Shown: in pieces, positions 32,480-45,524 of the stretch | Layout: each line of letters begins with the position of its first letter | Numbering within the stretch: position 1 is the first letter of the stretch | Assembly: GCF_000204055.1 (NCBI RefSeq) | Contig: NW_006768787.1 | Location: forward strand, 186,001 to 250,000 | Reading direction: 5' to 3' | Source: Melampsora larici-populina 98AG31 | Taxonomy: Eukaryota; Basidiomycota; Pucciniomycetes; Pucciniales; Melampsoraceae | DNA: 64,000 nucleotides | The notes under the pieces: generated by a model | Databases searched by the model: none | Seen by the model: only the letters and a program-made list of their open reading frames with translations | Told to the model about the DNA's origin: nothing | Position numbers and translations under genes: made by a program

Positions 32480-33584
32480 TTTATACAGTCTTGACTTCTC
32501 CAACTATGTATAGCAGATTTCATTGATCTTGTGTTGCTCTCTGTTGTTGAAGAGAGACTTTGTGAAATTTGTGACTGGCTGTTTGATTTGATGAGCAATC
32601 AAAGAAAAATCCGACAGTTTGAATTGTATCTATGTACATATGTAACGGGTTTTGGTTTCTTTTGAGTGTTAAGTCATCGCCTGACCACATAAGTTAACTT
32701 AAGTAACTCAATGAAATTTGGTGACTTAAGGATTTTTACTAAACTGTATTGAGATTTTGACTATGACGTCATGCCAGTTGAAATCAGATGAAGATGATTT
32801 CTCTCCTCCTTGCTCTTGAGTTTGACTCGTTTGAATGAAATCTCAATGGTATGTCGTATGAAGTGAGGTTACAATGAGGTAATGAAACTATCGAGGAGAT
32901 CAATGATCTCATCATCAAGTTGACCCATTTGAATTTGTATTAATAAGTTTGGTAGTCAAGGTTGAATTTGTAAAACTCGAATACGAAACAGTTTGTGAAA
33001 AGGAAATCCTTCAACTTGCAAGAGAAGGTTGAAAGTTGTAGTCAAGTTTCTTTGGTAGAAATCGTCAAGGTTTGATGGAAAGCTTTGGTTGAGCTTTACG
33101 ATTCGTGTTTGTGTTTTTTTTTTTTTTTTCGTTTTTCAAGGAGATGAACTTCGATGTGCCTTGTTTTGTTGATAGAAAAAGATAGGAAATGAATGAATGA
33201 ATGAATCAAGTCAGGTCAAAAGCCAAAAAAAAAGCGAAAGAATTGAAGTTAATTTTAATTTTAAGCAAAGCCCGCGCACCAAATTGGTTTTATGAAGGAA
33301 AAGAAAGCATGGATCGATCAGATTTATAAATTACATAGTAGGAATCAGATCAGTCTTAAACTATCCAATCCAATCCAATCCAATCCACTGAAGTACACTA
33401 AATCATATTTTACATAGTCGATTGGTAGGTTTGATTAAAGATTTCAATTCATTTGATTTGTTGAATGATTAAAATTTTAAATTGAATGATTTATTATCGA
33501 AAACTCAGCAATCCATCTTCTTCTTCTTTTTACAACTTAACTTTACAGATTTCTCTTTCAGCATTCTCAACAAACTGAGTCAAG
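32480..33584. other. Intergenic region upstream of the CCCH/SMR gene
   Basis: No gene seen. Contains a T run (33113-33129), GAATGAATGAATGAATC (about 33190) and (CCAAT)n near 33366. The last ~100 bases have the pyrimidine-rich character of a 5' leader before the ATG at 33585. Confidence 0.5.
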
Positions 33585-33749
33585 ATGATTCAATCTAAGA
33601 TACAAACTACCACCAACAAGTTATTTCATACTCAATCTTACTTAAACTCAATCTTCAATCAAGCTCATTCTCTTCTTTCACAACAACAACAACCAACAAA
33701 CCAATCACAATCACAATCTGATAGTTCATCTGATTCCTCTCATTCCACC

Positions 33750-33786
<37 letters not shown>

Positions 33787-36490
33787 GTACAACCAATGTC
33801 ACTGCTCCTTCTTCTTCTTCTTCATCTTCAACCACTTCTTCACCAGTATCAGATTCAAATCCAACACCACCACCACCACATCCAATCTCACATATCATTG
33901 ATTTATTAGATCAACCCAATGAAGATGAAAAACCTGAAATGTTAAAATCTTATTTGTTAAAACATCATTCAAACTTGATTGACGTTTTAAATTCTGAATT
34001 AGATTCAATTGTATTATCAATCTTACATTTACATAGACAAGATACTATCAATTCAAACTCAGCCACTTCCACTATCATCAATTCAAAACTTAAACCTCAT
34101 TCAAATCTGATCAGATCCAATTCAACTAACAACAACAACAATTCAACTACTCTTCAATCTCATTATAACTCTCGTCGAACTTGTCCTTCACCAAGACCAT
34201 TACAAAACAGAACTCAATCTTATCATCTTCAAACTTCTTCTTTATCATCTTCTCCTACTCACTTTAACATCAACACACCCGAGAAATTGAGTGCAACGGC
34301 ATCCGAATTTAAACCTAACAAATTGGTCTCATCTCATTCGACATCAATCCATCATTTAAGTCAAACCATCCAAACCAATCCAACTCCTCCAAATCCGAAT
34401 CCGAATCCTACACTTTGGTCATTCTCACCATCTCCCATCGGTACACCTAAATTCTTACCGGCTCCTACTTCTTTTTTACATACATTAGAGGACAGCTTAA
34501 ACGTTCCAAGCTTGAATCCTAGCATCCATCAACCTACGAGCACCCAAACTTCGTATTTCAATCAATTACATATTCCTAGTGATCCATGGAACTCAAGCGT
34601 TGATCAACCTATAGATTTTATTCCAAGAGATCCATGGAACACATCCGACGAACGGATTCCAAGAGATCCATGGAATACATCAGACGAACGGATTCCTAGA
34701 GACCCATGGAACTCATCTGATGATCAATACTTTGATCAGATCCCTCGAGATCCTTGGATCAATTCTATCACTCCTACTCATCATGTTCATCGTCATCATC
34801 ATTCGTTATCAGATCCGACATTTCATCAAGACTCTTGGAATTATTTGGTGTCTTCTTCTTCTTCGGCTTCGTATGAAGATCATCAAGAATCGATTATGAG
34901 TCAGTACAAGACCTTGATGACTTCTTCTGATTCGATTTGTTCAGAAAAAAACGAACCAAGATCAAACCAAGAAACCGAAAGCAAATCGTCTAATGAACTT
35001 TCTAGTAGTACGACCTCGAAATCTAAAAAATCAAAACTTAAAGATTCTAAGTTTAAGATCCCATTGATTTCAATCGAAAATGTAAAAGAAGAAACCCAAA
35101 GTTATTGTAAATTGAAAGCTTCGAATGTGTTGATGACCCACAAACCAGTTTCTCCAAACCCTAAAGCTTTGATCAATAAATCTGGTACCGTCAATCATCA
35201 TCATTCAACTTTGAGTTCTTCTGATCTGGATTTAAATGGGATGAGTAACCAGGTGAAAGTGTGTAAGTTTTATTTACAAGGATCTTGTTTAAGATCAGAT
35301 TGTAAGTTTAGTCATGATTTAAGTAAAGCGATTTGTCGATTCTGGTAAGTCTGAACCATATATCTCTGAATCCGAAAAACCAAAAAACCCAATTAGAAAG
35401 ACTAATATATTTGGGTGCTTGTCTTTTGGGTAGGTTAAGAGGACATTGTTTAAAAGGAGAAAGCAAATGTGATTTCTTACACGAGATTCCAGATCTGATG
35501 AACCCAAGCACATCTAGTATAACGATCAAGATCAAATCCAAGCCGATCAAAAAGAAGTCCAAAGCGAATGAAGAGCCTGATTTGGAAATGAAATCCAATA
35601 AACCCAATGAACGATTCGAAGATGCGTTTCCAAGTTTGATCGAGTCGATGATTTCCTTAAACCCAAGTAATCATAAACCCAACGGATTGAAAGTTTTGAA
35701 ACCGATGAGTTTGTTGCCTAAAGAGTATAAGGTTGAAGGACTTGATGAGCTTCAGAAGGATGGGGTGATGATTCGTACTGTTTCGAAAGATAGAAGAGAT
35801 GAATGTCTTGAAAAGTATCGAGTTTGTTTATCCTTGAATGGTCAGTCTTTCCCCCATTTCATCTTCTGAACGTTCAAATTCCTAAACTTGAATCGATTGG
35901 GCGTTTTTAGATCAAGTTGGAATCCAATCATGGTTAGAAGAAATCAGATCATGGAACTCAAAGATTGAAATCGAATCACAAGAAATCAAAGACCAAATCA
36001 TCATCTCAAGACATCGAAAACTAAAAGACTTGATCATCCAAAGAGACTCTCAAAACTCGATTGATCGAATGAGAAAAGGTAAAGAGATCAGTACAGGCAT
36101 TTGTTTAGGAGTCAATAATGAGACGAATGGATTGAATGTTAAACAAAGGATGGAAGTCTTGATGGATTTAAATGGGTTTGAACTAACCGATTTGAAAGAG
36201 TTGATTGGGAAGTTTCTTAAGGGACTTAGAACTCAGGCGTTTTTGGGATTAGCGTATGTTTTGGTGTCCGGCTTGGGTGTGGATGGTTTAAAGGTATTAG
36301 AGGATTGGTTGGATGATGAGAAGTTGAAATGGAAGATGTTTGATGAGAAAATGATTTGTATTGTAAGTTTTTGATTCCTTTTTTTTCAAGAGAGAGACGA
36401 GAGGGATTCTTTTGGATTTCATGGTTTTTGAGATTGATTATGATTTCTTTTTGATTTGGGATTTCATAGGATCCAGTACTTGATCAATAA
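33585..36490 (+). CDS. CCCH zinc-finger protein with SMR-like C-terminal domain
   Basis: Four exons (33585-35344, 35434-35840, 35911-36362, 36470-36490) join in frame to 879 residues. The N-terminal ~550 residues are Ser/Thr/Asn/His-rich and disordered, with five IP(R/S)DPWN repeats around residues 330-390. Two CCCH fingers follow: CKFYLQGSCLRSDCKFSH (C-x7-C-x5-C-x3-H) and CRFWLRGHCLKGESKCDFLH (C-x7-C-x6-C-x3-H), the second split by intron 1. After a linker comes MDLNGFELTDLKELIGKFLK...AFLGLAYVLVSGLG, resembling an SMR domain but with the usual GxGxHS motif degraded. Fungal CCCH-SMR proteins are thought to bind or cleave RNA. The final 21-nt exon (DPVLDQ) is inferred from the GTAAGT donor at 36363; without it the protein ends at 36374. 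Confidence 0.8.
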
Positions 36491-37090
36491 ACTTTCATTT
36501 TTCTTAAATTCTCAAATCGAATCAAATCTAAATCTGTTTTTGGATTAAATGTTCTCAATCTTATCTTGACTTTTTTTCATCATTCTTTTTTTTCATTTAG
36601 TGTTTTTATGATTTTCTTTATCATTCATCATCTGTTATGTTGTTTTACTTATCGTCATTTTTTCAGTGGTTGTTATGTGGTTAAGTCTAAACTTTTTTCT
36701 TTTTGAATCGTTCTTTTTCTTTCGAATCTATACTTAAAGGACTCTTGACTTTTTTTCTTTTCGTTTTCTTCAACAAAGCTTTCTTTTTCTTCTTTTCTCT
36801 TTTCTTCTTTTTTGTTGTAAAAGAACTCAACATCAAATAGTTTTACTAAAAAACATAAAATTTTGTATAAGATCAACAAAGGAACAAATCATAAATGTAA
36901 GAGAGAAATTGTAGAAGAAAAACAAAGGTGTTGGAAGTCTTGTTGTAATGAATGAATGATTCAATTAAATGTAGATTTTGAAAAAAAAATCGTTTTACTT
37001 ACTTTAGCAGGAAATGATTAAATGTTGGTTTTGTGGTTTTGTATTGATATTGTACAATTGAAAAAAAAATTGAAATACATACTACTTCTT
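36491..37090. other. 3' flank of the CCCH/SMR gene, no gene
   Basis: T-rich, probable 3' untranslated region and spacer. The Lys/Glu-rich minus-strand open frame at 36673-36879 is low complexity and not supported. Confidence 0.5.
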
Positions 37091-37800
37091 TTGCATAAAT
37101 AAAACTCTTTTCTTCAAACACCCAAGATTGGTACCACATTGAAGATTTGCCTGAAGATGGGGCTATGGGATGGGGACTGATCCAATACCACATTCACCAC
37201 CATTTACCATCTTTGATCACTTGATGTGATGTATGGCTTGCCAAAGGACTTATCCTCGCAACATACGCCTCTAAATCCTTGATAAAAGGTCTTCTAGAAC
37301 CAGTACATGCAGCTAGGGCAAATGCATCTGATCAATTAGAAGACAGTTTACCCTTCCAGGATAATGGGTCATGATCCATAATCACTTCTTCTTAGAGAAC
37401 TTATTGACAAATTTGATTTCTTGATATTTAAAGCACTGGGTTCAGCTAAAAGTTGAGTTGTAGAATGATGAGCTAGGTTTTCAGATTGATTTCTTTTCAA
37501 GATATCAATAGTATTCATCCTCTTCTTCATGGCAATGACCATTCTATCATGATCTGGGATATACTTTTTTGCTATGGTTTTACTATTAGCATCTTTGAAG
37601 TGAGGATTATTTGATCATATCTTGCAATTTCTTTGCTAAATTATCAGTGCTGATCTTTCCACCAGCATTCTTGAATGCAGTATTAGCTAATTGAAAAGTT
37701 TCAAGATGATTTGGTGAAGGAGTGGGTGAGGTCTGGACAATTAGGTTAAGTGATCTTTCCAACAACAAATGGGTTTGGTTTGCGTGTTGTGGAACTAATC
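37090..37800 (-). pseudogene. Decayed protein-coding relic, family unknown
   Basis: Reading the minus strand gives coding-like pieces in shifting frames: LLLERSLNLIVQTSPTPSPN, HLETFQLANTAFKNAGGKIS, then stops, then ACTGSRRPFIKDLEAYVARI with SPLASHTS, and finally WYWISPHPIAPSSGKSSMWY. Several stops and frame changes separate them. The protein-like composition suggests a degraded gene rather than random sequence, but no family could be named. Confidence 0.35.
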
Positions 37801-38887
37801 ATCCAATAGGGGTGATAATATATAGAGCTTGAAGAGTAAAACTACTTAAAAAATAAAATAGTACAGGTGTCAAAGGATTAATCTTCTGAGAGTGAAACTT
37901 ATAATAAAGATCTTATTGTAAGAGTAGCAATACACAACTAAAAAAGAGAAATATAAATGATTTTAGGTAAGAAGATGTGTGAAAGTATTGATAAGGAATA
38001 CTCAACGCTCATGTAACTGATAAAATAGAAAATAAGTACCCAATTTGATTACTAGCTGCCTTGAGAATTTTAGGTTTATTCCTATAGATATAAAGAAAAA
38101 TAATTATAGCAATACTTTTATAAGTAGTGTTATGGATGTAATCTATGTGACAGTGATTGTTATTACATCATAGTAGTTTGCTAACTTTCTCTTCACTGTA
38201 ACAATATTCGTATTACATTATTAGAATTAGTTATTGATATACCGTTAGTTGTTGTTAGACTGGATTGGTTTCTCTCTTCTTCACCTTTCCAATATTGTCT
38301 AATTGTTTCTTTCAGGTAAGCTCACTAAATGCAATTGACCTTTCCAATATTCTCCAATTGTTTCTTTCAGAGTGAATCCTTCTCATCAAGTAGTATTACC
38401 AAAAGACTAAACTACATCAATAAATTTCTCCTGATTAAAGGGGTGGATTCAAGTCACCTGGTACTGATCTAATAAATTAATAATGAAACTAAAACTTGTA
38501 AAAGATGAAGAAAATAAAATCAAAAGGAAAACATGATGAGGTGAAAAGCATACATAGGATTTATATTCTCACTTCACAACTTCACAGTAATCTTACACAG
38601 CTTCTCTTTTTCTTCAGGATTTTAATGACCATCCTCACATCATTTCATTTCTCTACTCTCTGTGGCTTACACTATGATATGCAAATTATTTCCATGATCA
38701 ATTCCTCTTGTTACTTCATGTTAATATATATATCATCTTTTTTTATTATGAATTCAATTGATTAATTTCAGCTTTTGATCATGTTTTGAAGCAACTTTTG
38801 AAATCATGGTTTTTACTAAAAGCTGTGTAAGTTCAGATTACTAAAGTTCTTCAGATTCTTTGATCTTTTCTGATCATTCCTGTAACC
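37800..38887. other. Intergenic AT-rich DNA with a short direct repeat
   Basis: No gene supported. CCTTTCCAATATTGTCTAAT with TTGTTTCTTTCAG occurs twice (about 38285 and 38339) as a 32-bp direct repeat with two differences. Confidence 0.45.
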
Positions 38888-38897
38888 ACCAACAATC

Positions 38898-39418
38898 AGG
38901 GCTATGACCCAGACCTGTGAACTCAGGGCCATCCACAAGGCATTGCCTGGCCATGGGTAGAGTCAGACCCAAGGGAGCTAAAAAATGCACAGGGCCAACC
39001 AGGGCACACCCTGAAAGCCCTGGCTGTGTGGCCAGGCTCATAAGATATGGGAAGGGGATATATTGGCTTGAATTTCTTGTTCACATGTGTATAGAGGCTA
39101 TAAGAACATCCTTGCACAAAAAAACAACCATGAGAGCAAACCTGGAAAATAAAAAATTCTACTGAGGCTATGACTTATAAGATAAAAATAAGTCAAATGT
39201 TGAAACTTAAAAGCTTGTTGATCTGTTGATCACTGTTGATCAGTCTGGTATGACAAGATTAGCAGGGCACCCAGCCAGGTCAGGGCTGCCGGGATGCCTG
39301 AGGGTCCTACGTCAGTCTAGCTAGGTTAGGTTTAAATGACCCAGGGCCAACCATGCCAGCTTTGAAAAATTGCTTGGGCAGACTTGTCAGGTCAGGGTTG
39401 GGCCTGAGTCACAATCCT
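38898..39418. mobile_element. About 520-bp non-autonomous TIR element
   Basis: The left end AGGGCTATGACCCAGACC and the inverted right end AGGATTGTGACTCAGGCC match at 13 of 18 positions, and all five mismatches are transitions. A 9-bp direct repeat ACCAACAAT flanks it (38888-38896, one base before the left end, and 39419-39427). The interior is GC-richer than its surroundings, with CAGGGCCAACCA motifs near both ends. A 9-bp duplication would fit a Mutator-type MITE. Confidence 0.55.
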
Positions 39419-39427
39419 ACCAACAAT

Positions 39428-42088
39428 GATTTTATGTGGATGATTTTGTGGTAAGTGAGTTGTGAATGTTGTTGAGGATCCTATTTCAAAATAATTACAT
39501 GTTCTAAAGCTATGTTACACATCCTTAAAATGTCAGCCAAAATCCCATGATACAGCCAGTTCTGATCTCATATACATACAGTTGACTCTGAAATAAGCCA
39601 TACCACTTCCAGCATTGAAGAGGTTTCCAGATGGGAATATGGGTACCAGGGATCAGATTCCCATTCTGCTACTGTTACACAGCTCCATGAAGATTTCCTG
39701 AGTAGCCATTGTGATATATGTAGTCAATGGTTTGCAATGTGTGTCTCAATCTGAACAAAGTTACAGCATGTATTACACATGATTTGCTTATCTATATGTG
39801 CAGAGAACTGAGCGGACCTGTATGTAGCTGATAGCTAAGGATTGACTCAGATGTTTGCATATATGTAGTGTATGATTTATGGCTCATATGTGCAGTCCTA
39901 GATGATTTGATGCTCCATTCTTCTCTCAATGATATTCCCAGCCTAGGTCATGTTCCTACCAGGGAACCTATTTAATGCTGGCAGTGTACTCTACCCTAAT
40001 TGCCTTCATATCTTTATGGGCGGGGGAAATGAGCCAAGCACTTATAACTCTATCATACCCCACAACCCACATATTTTTTGCAAAAATCAGAGACAAAAAT
40101 CTCATAGTTTCCCGCAGAAGATAAAATAAAATAATGCACCATAGAGTCTTGAGACACATCCACAAAGCTCTTTGAATCTCCAACTCCTACACTTCCACAC
40201 TCATCATCAGAATCTCAACTCAAACACAACAACAGCACTAGAATCTATGTTCCAGATCACTCTACAGGTAGCTCCTCCTTCATCATATTCTGATTTACTT
40301 AAGTCAGCCAATGTTGTCACCAACTAGCTCAGACACAAAGATTCTGATGAATCCAAAGCCTGTGGGAGGGCTCTTTGGCAAGCTCTGTGTGCATCTAGTG
40401 CAGCCTGCTCCAAAACTTGTACTGAGTCCAGCCCAACCTTTTGTCATACCTATCTCACTCCTCTTGAATCACCTTTTGTCAAAACTCTCTTACTATTCTT
40501 GAATCATATGCAATGAAAGAGCTACTGTCTTGCCTTCCACAAGAAATCTTTGCAACAAACCATGAATGAGTTGGTATGGGTTATTGCAAAGAATTCTGGT
40601 AGTCCATACTGTAAGACCACCCATAGTTTTTGGATTCCATAGAATGGTATGGGTTATCTCAGAGTTAACTATACCAGATTTAAAACTTGAAATTCACTCT
40701 TCACTTATTTATTCTTTTATAAAACTTTTGATTATTTCCTGTCACTATCAAATTTAATAATGTACATTATTAAAGAGTAATTTCTGCATCAAACGAAATT
40801 ATACTCAGGTCTGTGGAATGATTTTTGGTGCGTGTACATGATATAATTCAATCTTTTTGGCTCATTTTTGCTTCTTGTTGTACCACTTCTGCACACCTTC
40901 TCTTATAAGAATTCATTTTTCAAACTTAATTGAGTTCCTCAGTACAAGCCGTGAGCTTTAGCAAGCAGAGGTACTTACGGGTTATCTTGGTTATCTTGGT
41001 TATCTACGTGATAAGCTCAATCATCTCTTGGTGGGAGAAATTGGAAAAGAAACCTTTTTCATGGATTACAACTTTTCTTTAGATCCAAATCTTATCATTC
41101 AGCTTCTTTCACATCTTTCTGTCTCATCTCTTTTTTAAGTCTCATCAAAAACAAAAGTTGCCATTGACCTCAAAATTTGTACTTTTGATATTTCAAAGAA
41201 GACTGCAGGGGATGGTACATGTGTCATTTAATTAACATCAAATCCACATTTTACCCTTCTCAAATCAACAAAAATGAGTTCATCAAGAATCTGTTGATCT
41301 TGATAATCAAGCAATACACTTTGAATTGCTTTCCAGGAGGTTTTGGAGGAAAGATCTTGGCAACATTCCAAGCTCATTTATATAATTGTGTACCTTGATG
41401 GTTTGGTGCTCAGCAGGTTCATCAGAATACAAATTATTGTCCAATGGCTGTTCATATGTATGTAAATTAGTGTGATGGGGATTCCTAGCCCACTGTGCAG
41501 AGCTCCCCCATCTACAGTCCCAGGTAATCCTACTCCCCTCAGAGCTGACCCCCCGAGATCCCTAAAACCTCTCCGGTAAGGGAAGTTTGGTTTAACTAGG
41601 ACTAACCAACAGACTAATAAGAAATGAATAAAAATTTGTGCATTACCAAACCAAACAATGGTGTCCAGCTCCCACACCTACATATCACAAGTTGAGAGTG
41701 GAAATGTATATATGTTAGCAATCCCAAGATAGGGACAAGATGAAAAGTACAAAACACTAGACAAATATAAGTAAAACTCATTATTTCATTTAACTAATTA
41801 GGGTCAGGTATTTTCCTTCTGATTATCCTTCTCTTCACCTTTTCTTGATCATGAATCATCATCTTGCAAATCCTTTATTTCATGTTGTAACTTCTCAGTA
41901 TTAATTTAACACACCACACCCTTGTTTCTTAAGTCTCATTTCAATTTAACATATTTTAATGATTAATTTGATTGAACACCAACATGTTGTAACAAAAGGT
42001 TGGCCACAGAATTGGATTGATCACCATCTCAAACAGAGATTTTGAGTGTTTGAAAGTCTGTTTAGCCTTCAGATGCCTATTCTGAGCT
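39428..42088. other. Gene-poor, AT-rich repeat-derived region
   Basis: Only short unsupported open frames. A GC-richer island at about 41475-41580 (CCCACTGTGCAGAGCTCCCC and following) may be another degenerate repeat. No transposase, tRNA or splice-linked gene was recognised. Confidence 0.45.
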
Positions 42089-42394
42089 CTGGAAGCTCAG
42101 CCTGAGCCCCGGACCAGCCCCCCGATCGGGGACCCGACGGGGTCCCCGATCAGTCCGGGATTCGAGCGGAGGTTCTAGAACCCCCGATGATCGGGGATCC
42201 CTGCGAGTTGGGTGTCGGGCGTAGAAATCGAAAAAAATACTATCCGCCGGGTACCCGACGAGTAAAAAAAGTATTTAAAACACTCCATCACAGGTAAAAA
42301 CTACCTAGTCCATTGTCAGGGGAGGCCCTACCAAGCACATGGGAACCTTGCCAGCACTGCCATGGCTGTGATGTGAGGCCCTGAGTGCAATTTA

Positions 42395-44033
42395 CACCCC
42401 GGGCAAGGCGGCGATGCTCCACATGTAGCGTCATGCGGGCGCTTCAGACCGGGGCCGGCGCTTCACGTGGAGCGTCAACAGGTGCCGCATGTCAAATGTC
42501 TGAAGTGTCATCGTGCCGCACACCAACTTTTGGCAGCATTGTCAGTCACCGCTCACCCTTCCCTCAAGGGTTTTCTTTTCTCATTTCATTGCTCAAGTTC
42601 TCTTACATGTTTTCTTTTCAAATTGCACCCTACATAGCTACCTTGATTGGGCCACGGCGTGACCAACATGCCAGGTCGACTTTGACCGTGCGGTGGGCCA
42701 AAACTTAATCTTGGGATTCAACTGCAGTACTTTGAATCAGAGTGAGAAGCTGGATCACAGTCATAGTGAATTCAGTTCCAGAAGGAAGGTTTCTGAAAGG
42801 GAGTGTTCATGATAAAATGTTGGTTAGAATTTTATAAAACTTATGGAACATGTTGATGATTGTACAAACTTGCACCAAGTTCCTACACTCATTGGGTCCA
42901 AAGGTTTGCCTCTTGAGCTCTAAAGAACATGCACACATTCAATCTTTGACAAAGTTGGTCATTGAGGGTAAAAACATGAACGTCTAGAGATACTATAAAG
43001 AACGCTTTGAAAGATTTGAGGATACAGAAACCTTGAAAAGAACCAATCATCCAAAAGAGATGACCGTTCTTGGTATTGTATCATCAAATCGTTTATTGAA
43101 AGAAACTATCACATGTGAGGTTGTGATATGTTTTAGAGCTGGACCTCTTCTTACAAATCTTGCATCTACAGACAAGAATGATTCAGATGAAATCGTTTGA
43201 ACTCATTTGTGGGTTTTCTTTTCATTGTCCTTACCAAAGCAAAACCGCTGTTTACCATCTGAAAGTGCTTTTCTTTTCCAAGCTTACAATTACCAATCTG
43301 ATTTCGGATTCGAGAAATCAGTGTAGCTGACTAAACCCGTTGTGCCTCTCTTCCGTGCTTTGATCTCTGGATCGATGGACCTTGACAAAGCTTGAATGCT
43401 GATATCATTCATATCGATTTGGAAGGTCCAAAGCAATTGGGTTTCAAATCATTTGAGATACTGATCCCCAATACTCACATATGTCTGATCCTCCAAGTGT
43501 CTTTAACCTTGTTAGTGTCTTTACTTCACCATCTCTTTTGTACAACACAAACTAAATCCTTTCGTTCATTTGTTTTTGCTATTGTTGTTCTTTCTTCTTG
43601 TGAAGGAACAAATCGATCTAAATCAGATCGTGGTTTTTCTTTAATTCTAGATCAGGTCCAGTGCCTCTAAAGGCAGTTTATAAAGACTGTGCATTTGTTT
43701 TAAGATATGCTATATCTCATGAAGCAGGTGCTGTGAGTCTTTCATTCTCGACTTCATAAGGCCAAGATCCTCAATACAACTGAAAGGGATGGTGAGAAAT
43801 GACAGCACAAAGGTGAAGATGTGTACAAGAGAGCGATGAGATGAAAGAATAATAAAACTTGAAAGGCAAGCAGCGACTGATGATGCTATCGGTAACCAAC
43901 GGTTGGTGTGCAGCACGGTGACGCTTCAGACAGTTGGCGTGCGGCACCTGTTGACGCTCCATGTGAAGCGCGGCCCCGGTCCGAAGCGTCCGCATGACGC
44001 TACATATGGAGCGTCGCCGCCTTGCCCGGGGTG
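42395..44033. mobile_element. 1.64-kb element with ~140-bp inverted repeats and TTA target duplication
   Basis: The left arm starts CACCCCGGGCAAGGCGGCGA and the right arm is its inverted near-copy ending CGGGGTG at 44033. The two arms can be aligned for about 140 bp, with differences mostly transitions at CpG. TTA flanks it (42392-42394, 44034-44036), as for PIF/Harbinger-type elements. The interior (about 42820-43680) holds decayed coding pieces, for example YYKERFERFEDTETLKRTNH with PKEMTVLGIVSSNRLLKE, and MNADIIHIDLEGPKQLGFKS. No transposase was recognised. Confidence 0.75.
42820..43680 (+). pseudogene. Decayed coding sequence captured inside the TTA-flanked element
   Basis: Frames change several times. 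Recognisable coding-like pieces are YYKERFERFEDTETLKRTNH..., VVICFRAGPLLTNLASTDKN and LFRALISGSMDLDKA followed after a stop by MNADIIHIDLEGPKQLGFKS. The composition is that of a conserved enzyme-like protein rather than a transposase, but I cannot name the family. Confidence 0.4.
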
Positions 44034-44307
44034 TTAAACATCAAGTGGACACTTTTTTTCGACCTATTTGGCATGAATATCGATAAATGACCCGGTCCGG
44101 TGTTCAAACCTGGGTGAGGGACCCTTTTTGGTCCAGCCAACGAGTCCCCGGCGGGGAACCCGGTCGGGGTTCGGGCAGACAATTTTTCAAAAAAAACTCG
44201 TTCGGGGACCCCCGAACGGGCTTGGGAGGTCTCTCTACCCGTCGGTTCGGGGGCCGGGCGAGCCACTACTCGACGGGTAGCGATCGGGGCTCGGGCTGAC
44301 TGGAAGC

Positions 44308-45521
44308 TTTCCTGAATTGAATCCTGTTATACTTTGGTGGGTTCTTGAAGATTTGGAGAAGCTAAGATAAAAATTAAGAAATTAAAAAATGGGAGCCGGG
44401 CCGGCCCCGGTTCCAAGAGGTAGTCGGATTCAGCCTTAATTAGCAACTGATCTTCTAAGGCATACTAGTCCAACTACTCTGTATTGTTCAGATAGTGTTG
44501 TATGCAAATATGCCAATGAGCAATTTTCAAAAAAAAAGTTTCTTCCACCAATACAACAATGACAAGAAAGATTATAAATAGTCGGTATCAGTACCTTCAA
44601 CTCTTAAACCATCCTAATTAACAATCTTTTTTATTTTAGAATGCTCTTTCATATGCACCATGCCCAACTGGTAATCCTTATGGAACCAGACCATTTTTTT
44701 TCTTTATTGCTGTTGTCCTTTACATGTTGTGTCTTTTTTGTATATGTTGTATGAATGATGGTTGATGGCTTGTGTATATGAAACATCCTCAATTCTAGCT
44801 TGAAGTGTAATTTTACCTGTTGAACTTGAAGTTGCAAAACACACTTTTCACAAGGTGTGATCACATGGGGGTGATAGCGTACCAAATCATTCACAAAATC
44901 CCTTTTTGATCAAAATCAAGTTAGAGATTAAATTTAGATAGATAAAGATTGATTGGAAAAGATTTTGGAAACACTTGAAGCTATTGTATAAGCGAGGTGT
45001 AAATATATTGTCGAATGATCATTAGATCTGGGTTTACAGCCTGAGATGCCTAAAACTGATGAAACGTAGTGTAAATTGAAGTCAAAAGATATCTTATCAA
45101 CTGTCAAGCTTAAACTCAAGCTTGTGTGTTTGTAAAACAGAAAAATAAATCAAAATGGCAAAGATAAATCTAGAGAATACAAGAACGTCAAATGGAACAA
45201 GTTGAGCTCATTGACATGATGAATCTTTTCATTTGCCGACGTGACACATTTAAGATGAACAAACGATATCGTGAATTGCTAGGCAAGAAGCGGAAAGCAA
45301 GGATATGGTAAAATCGTGGCATACAATGACATGTAGATGAAAATCGTGATGGGGGTGAAAAACAATACAAGAACAAAATTTGAAAAACCATGACATTGAG
45401 AGACTGGTCGTTGAGAGAATTACTGAGGTTTCTTCTTGATTTGGAAAAAGTTCAGTTCCACAACATAAGTATAATAGTAGAAACCAAGGACAGAAATGAT
45501 CTCGTCGCATCAACTGTCTAT
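44308..45521. other. Intergenic, no supported gene
   Basis: A GC-rich patch GGGAGCCGGGCCGGCCCCGG at 44390-44409 is the only compositional feature. Otherwise AT-rich without coding potential. Confidence 0.4.
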
Positions 45522-45524
45522 CAA

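Larger units (their letters stand above)
42097..44299. mobile_element. hAT-type non-autonomous element interrupted by another element
   Basis: Inverted ends TCAGCCTGAGCCCCG (42097) and CGGGGCTCGGGCTGA (ending 44299) are flanked by a perfect 8-bp direct repeat CTGGAAGC (42089-42096, 44300-44307). Subterminal DNA at both ends is strongly GC-rich with GATCGGGG and CCCGACGGG motifs. Excluding the nested element 42395-44033, only about 560 bp remain, so no transposase is encoded. Confidence 0.8.
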
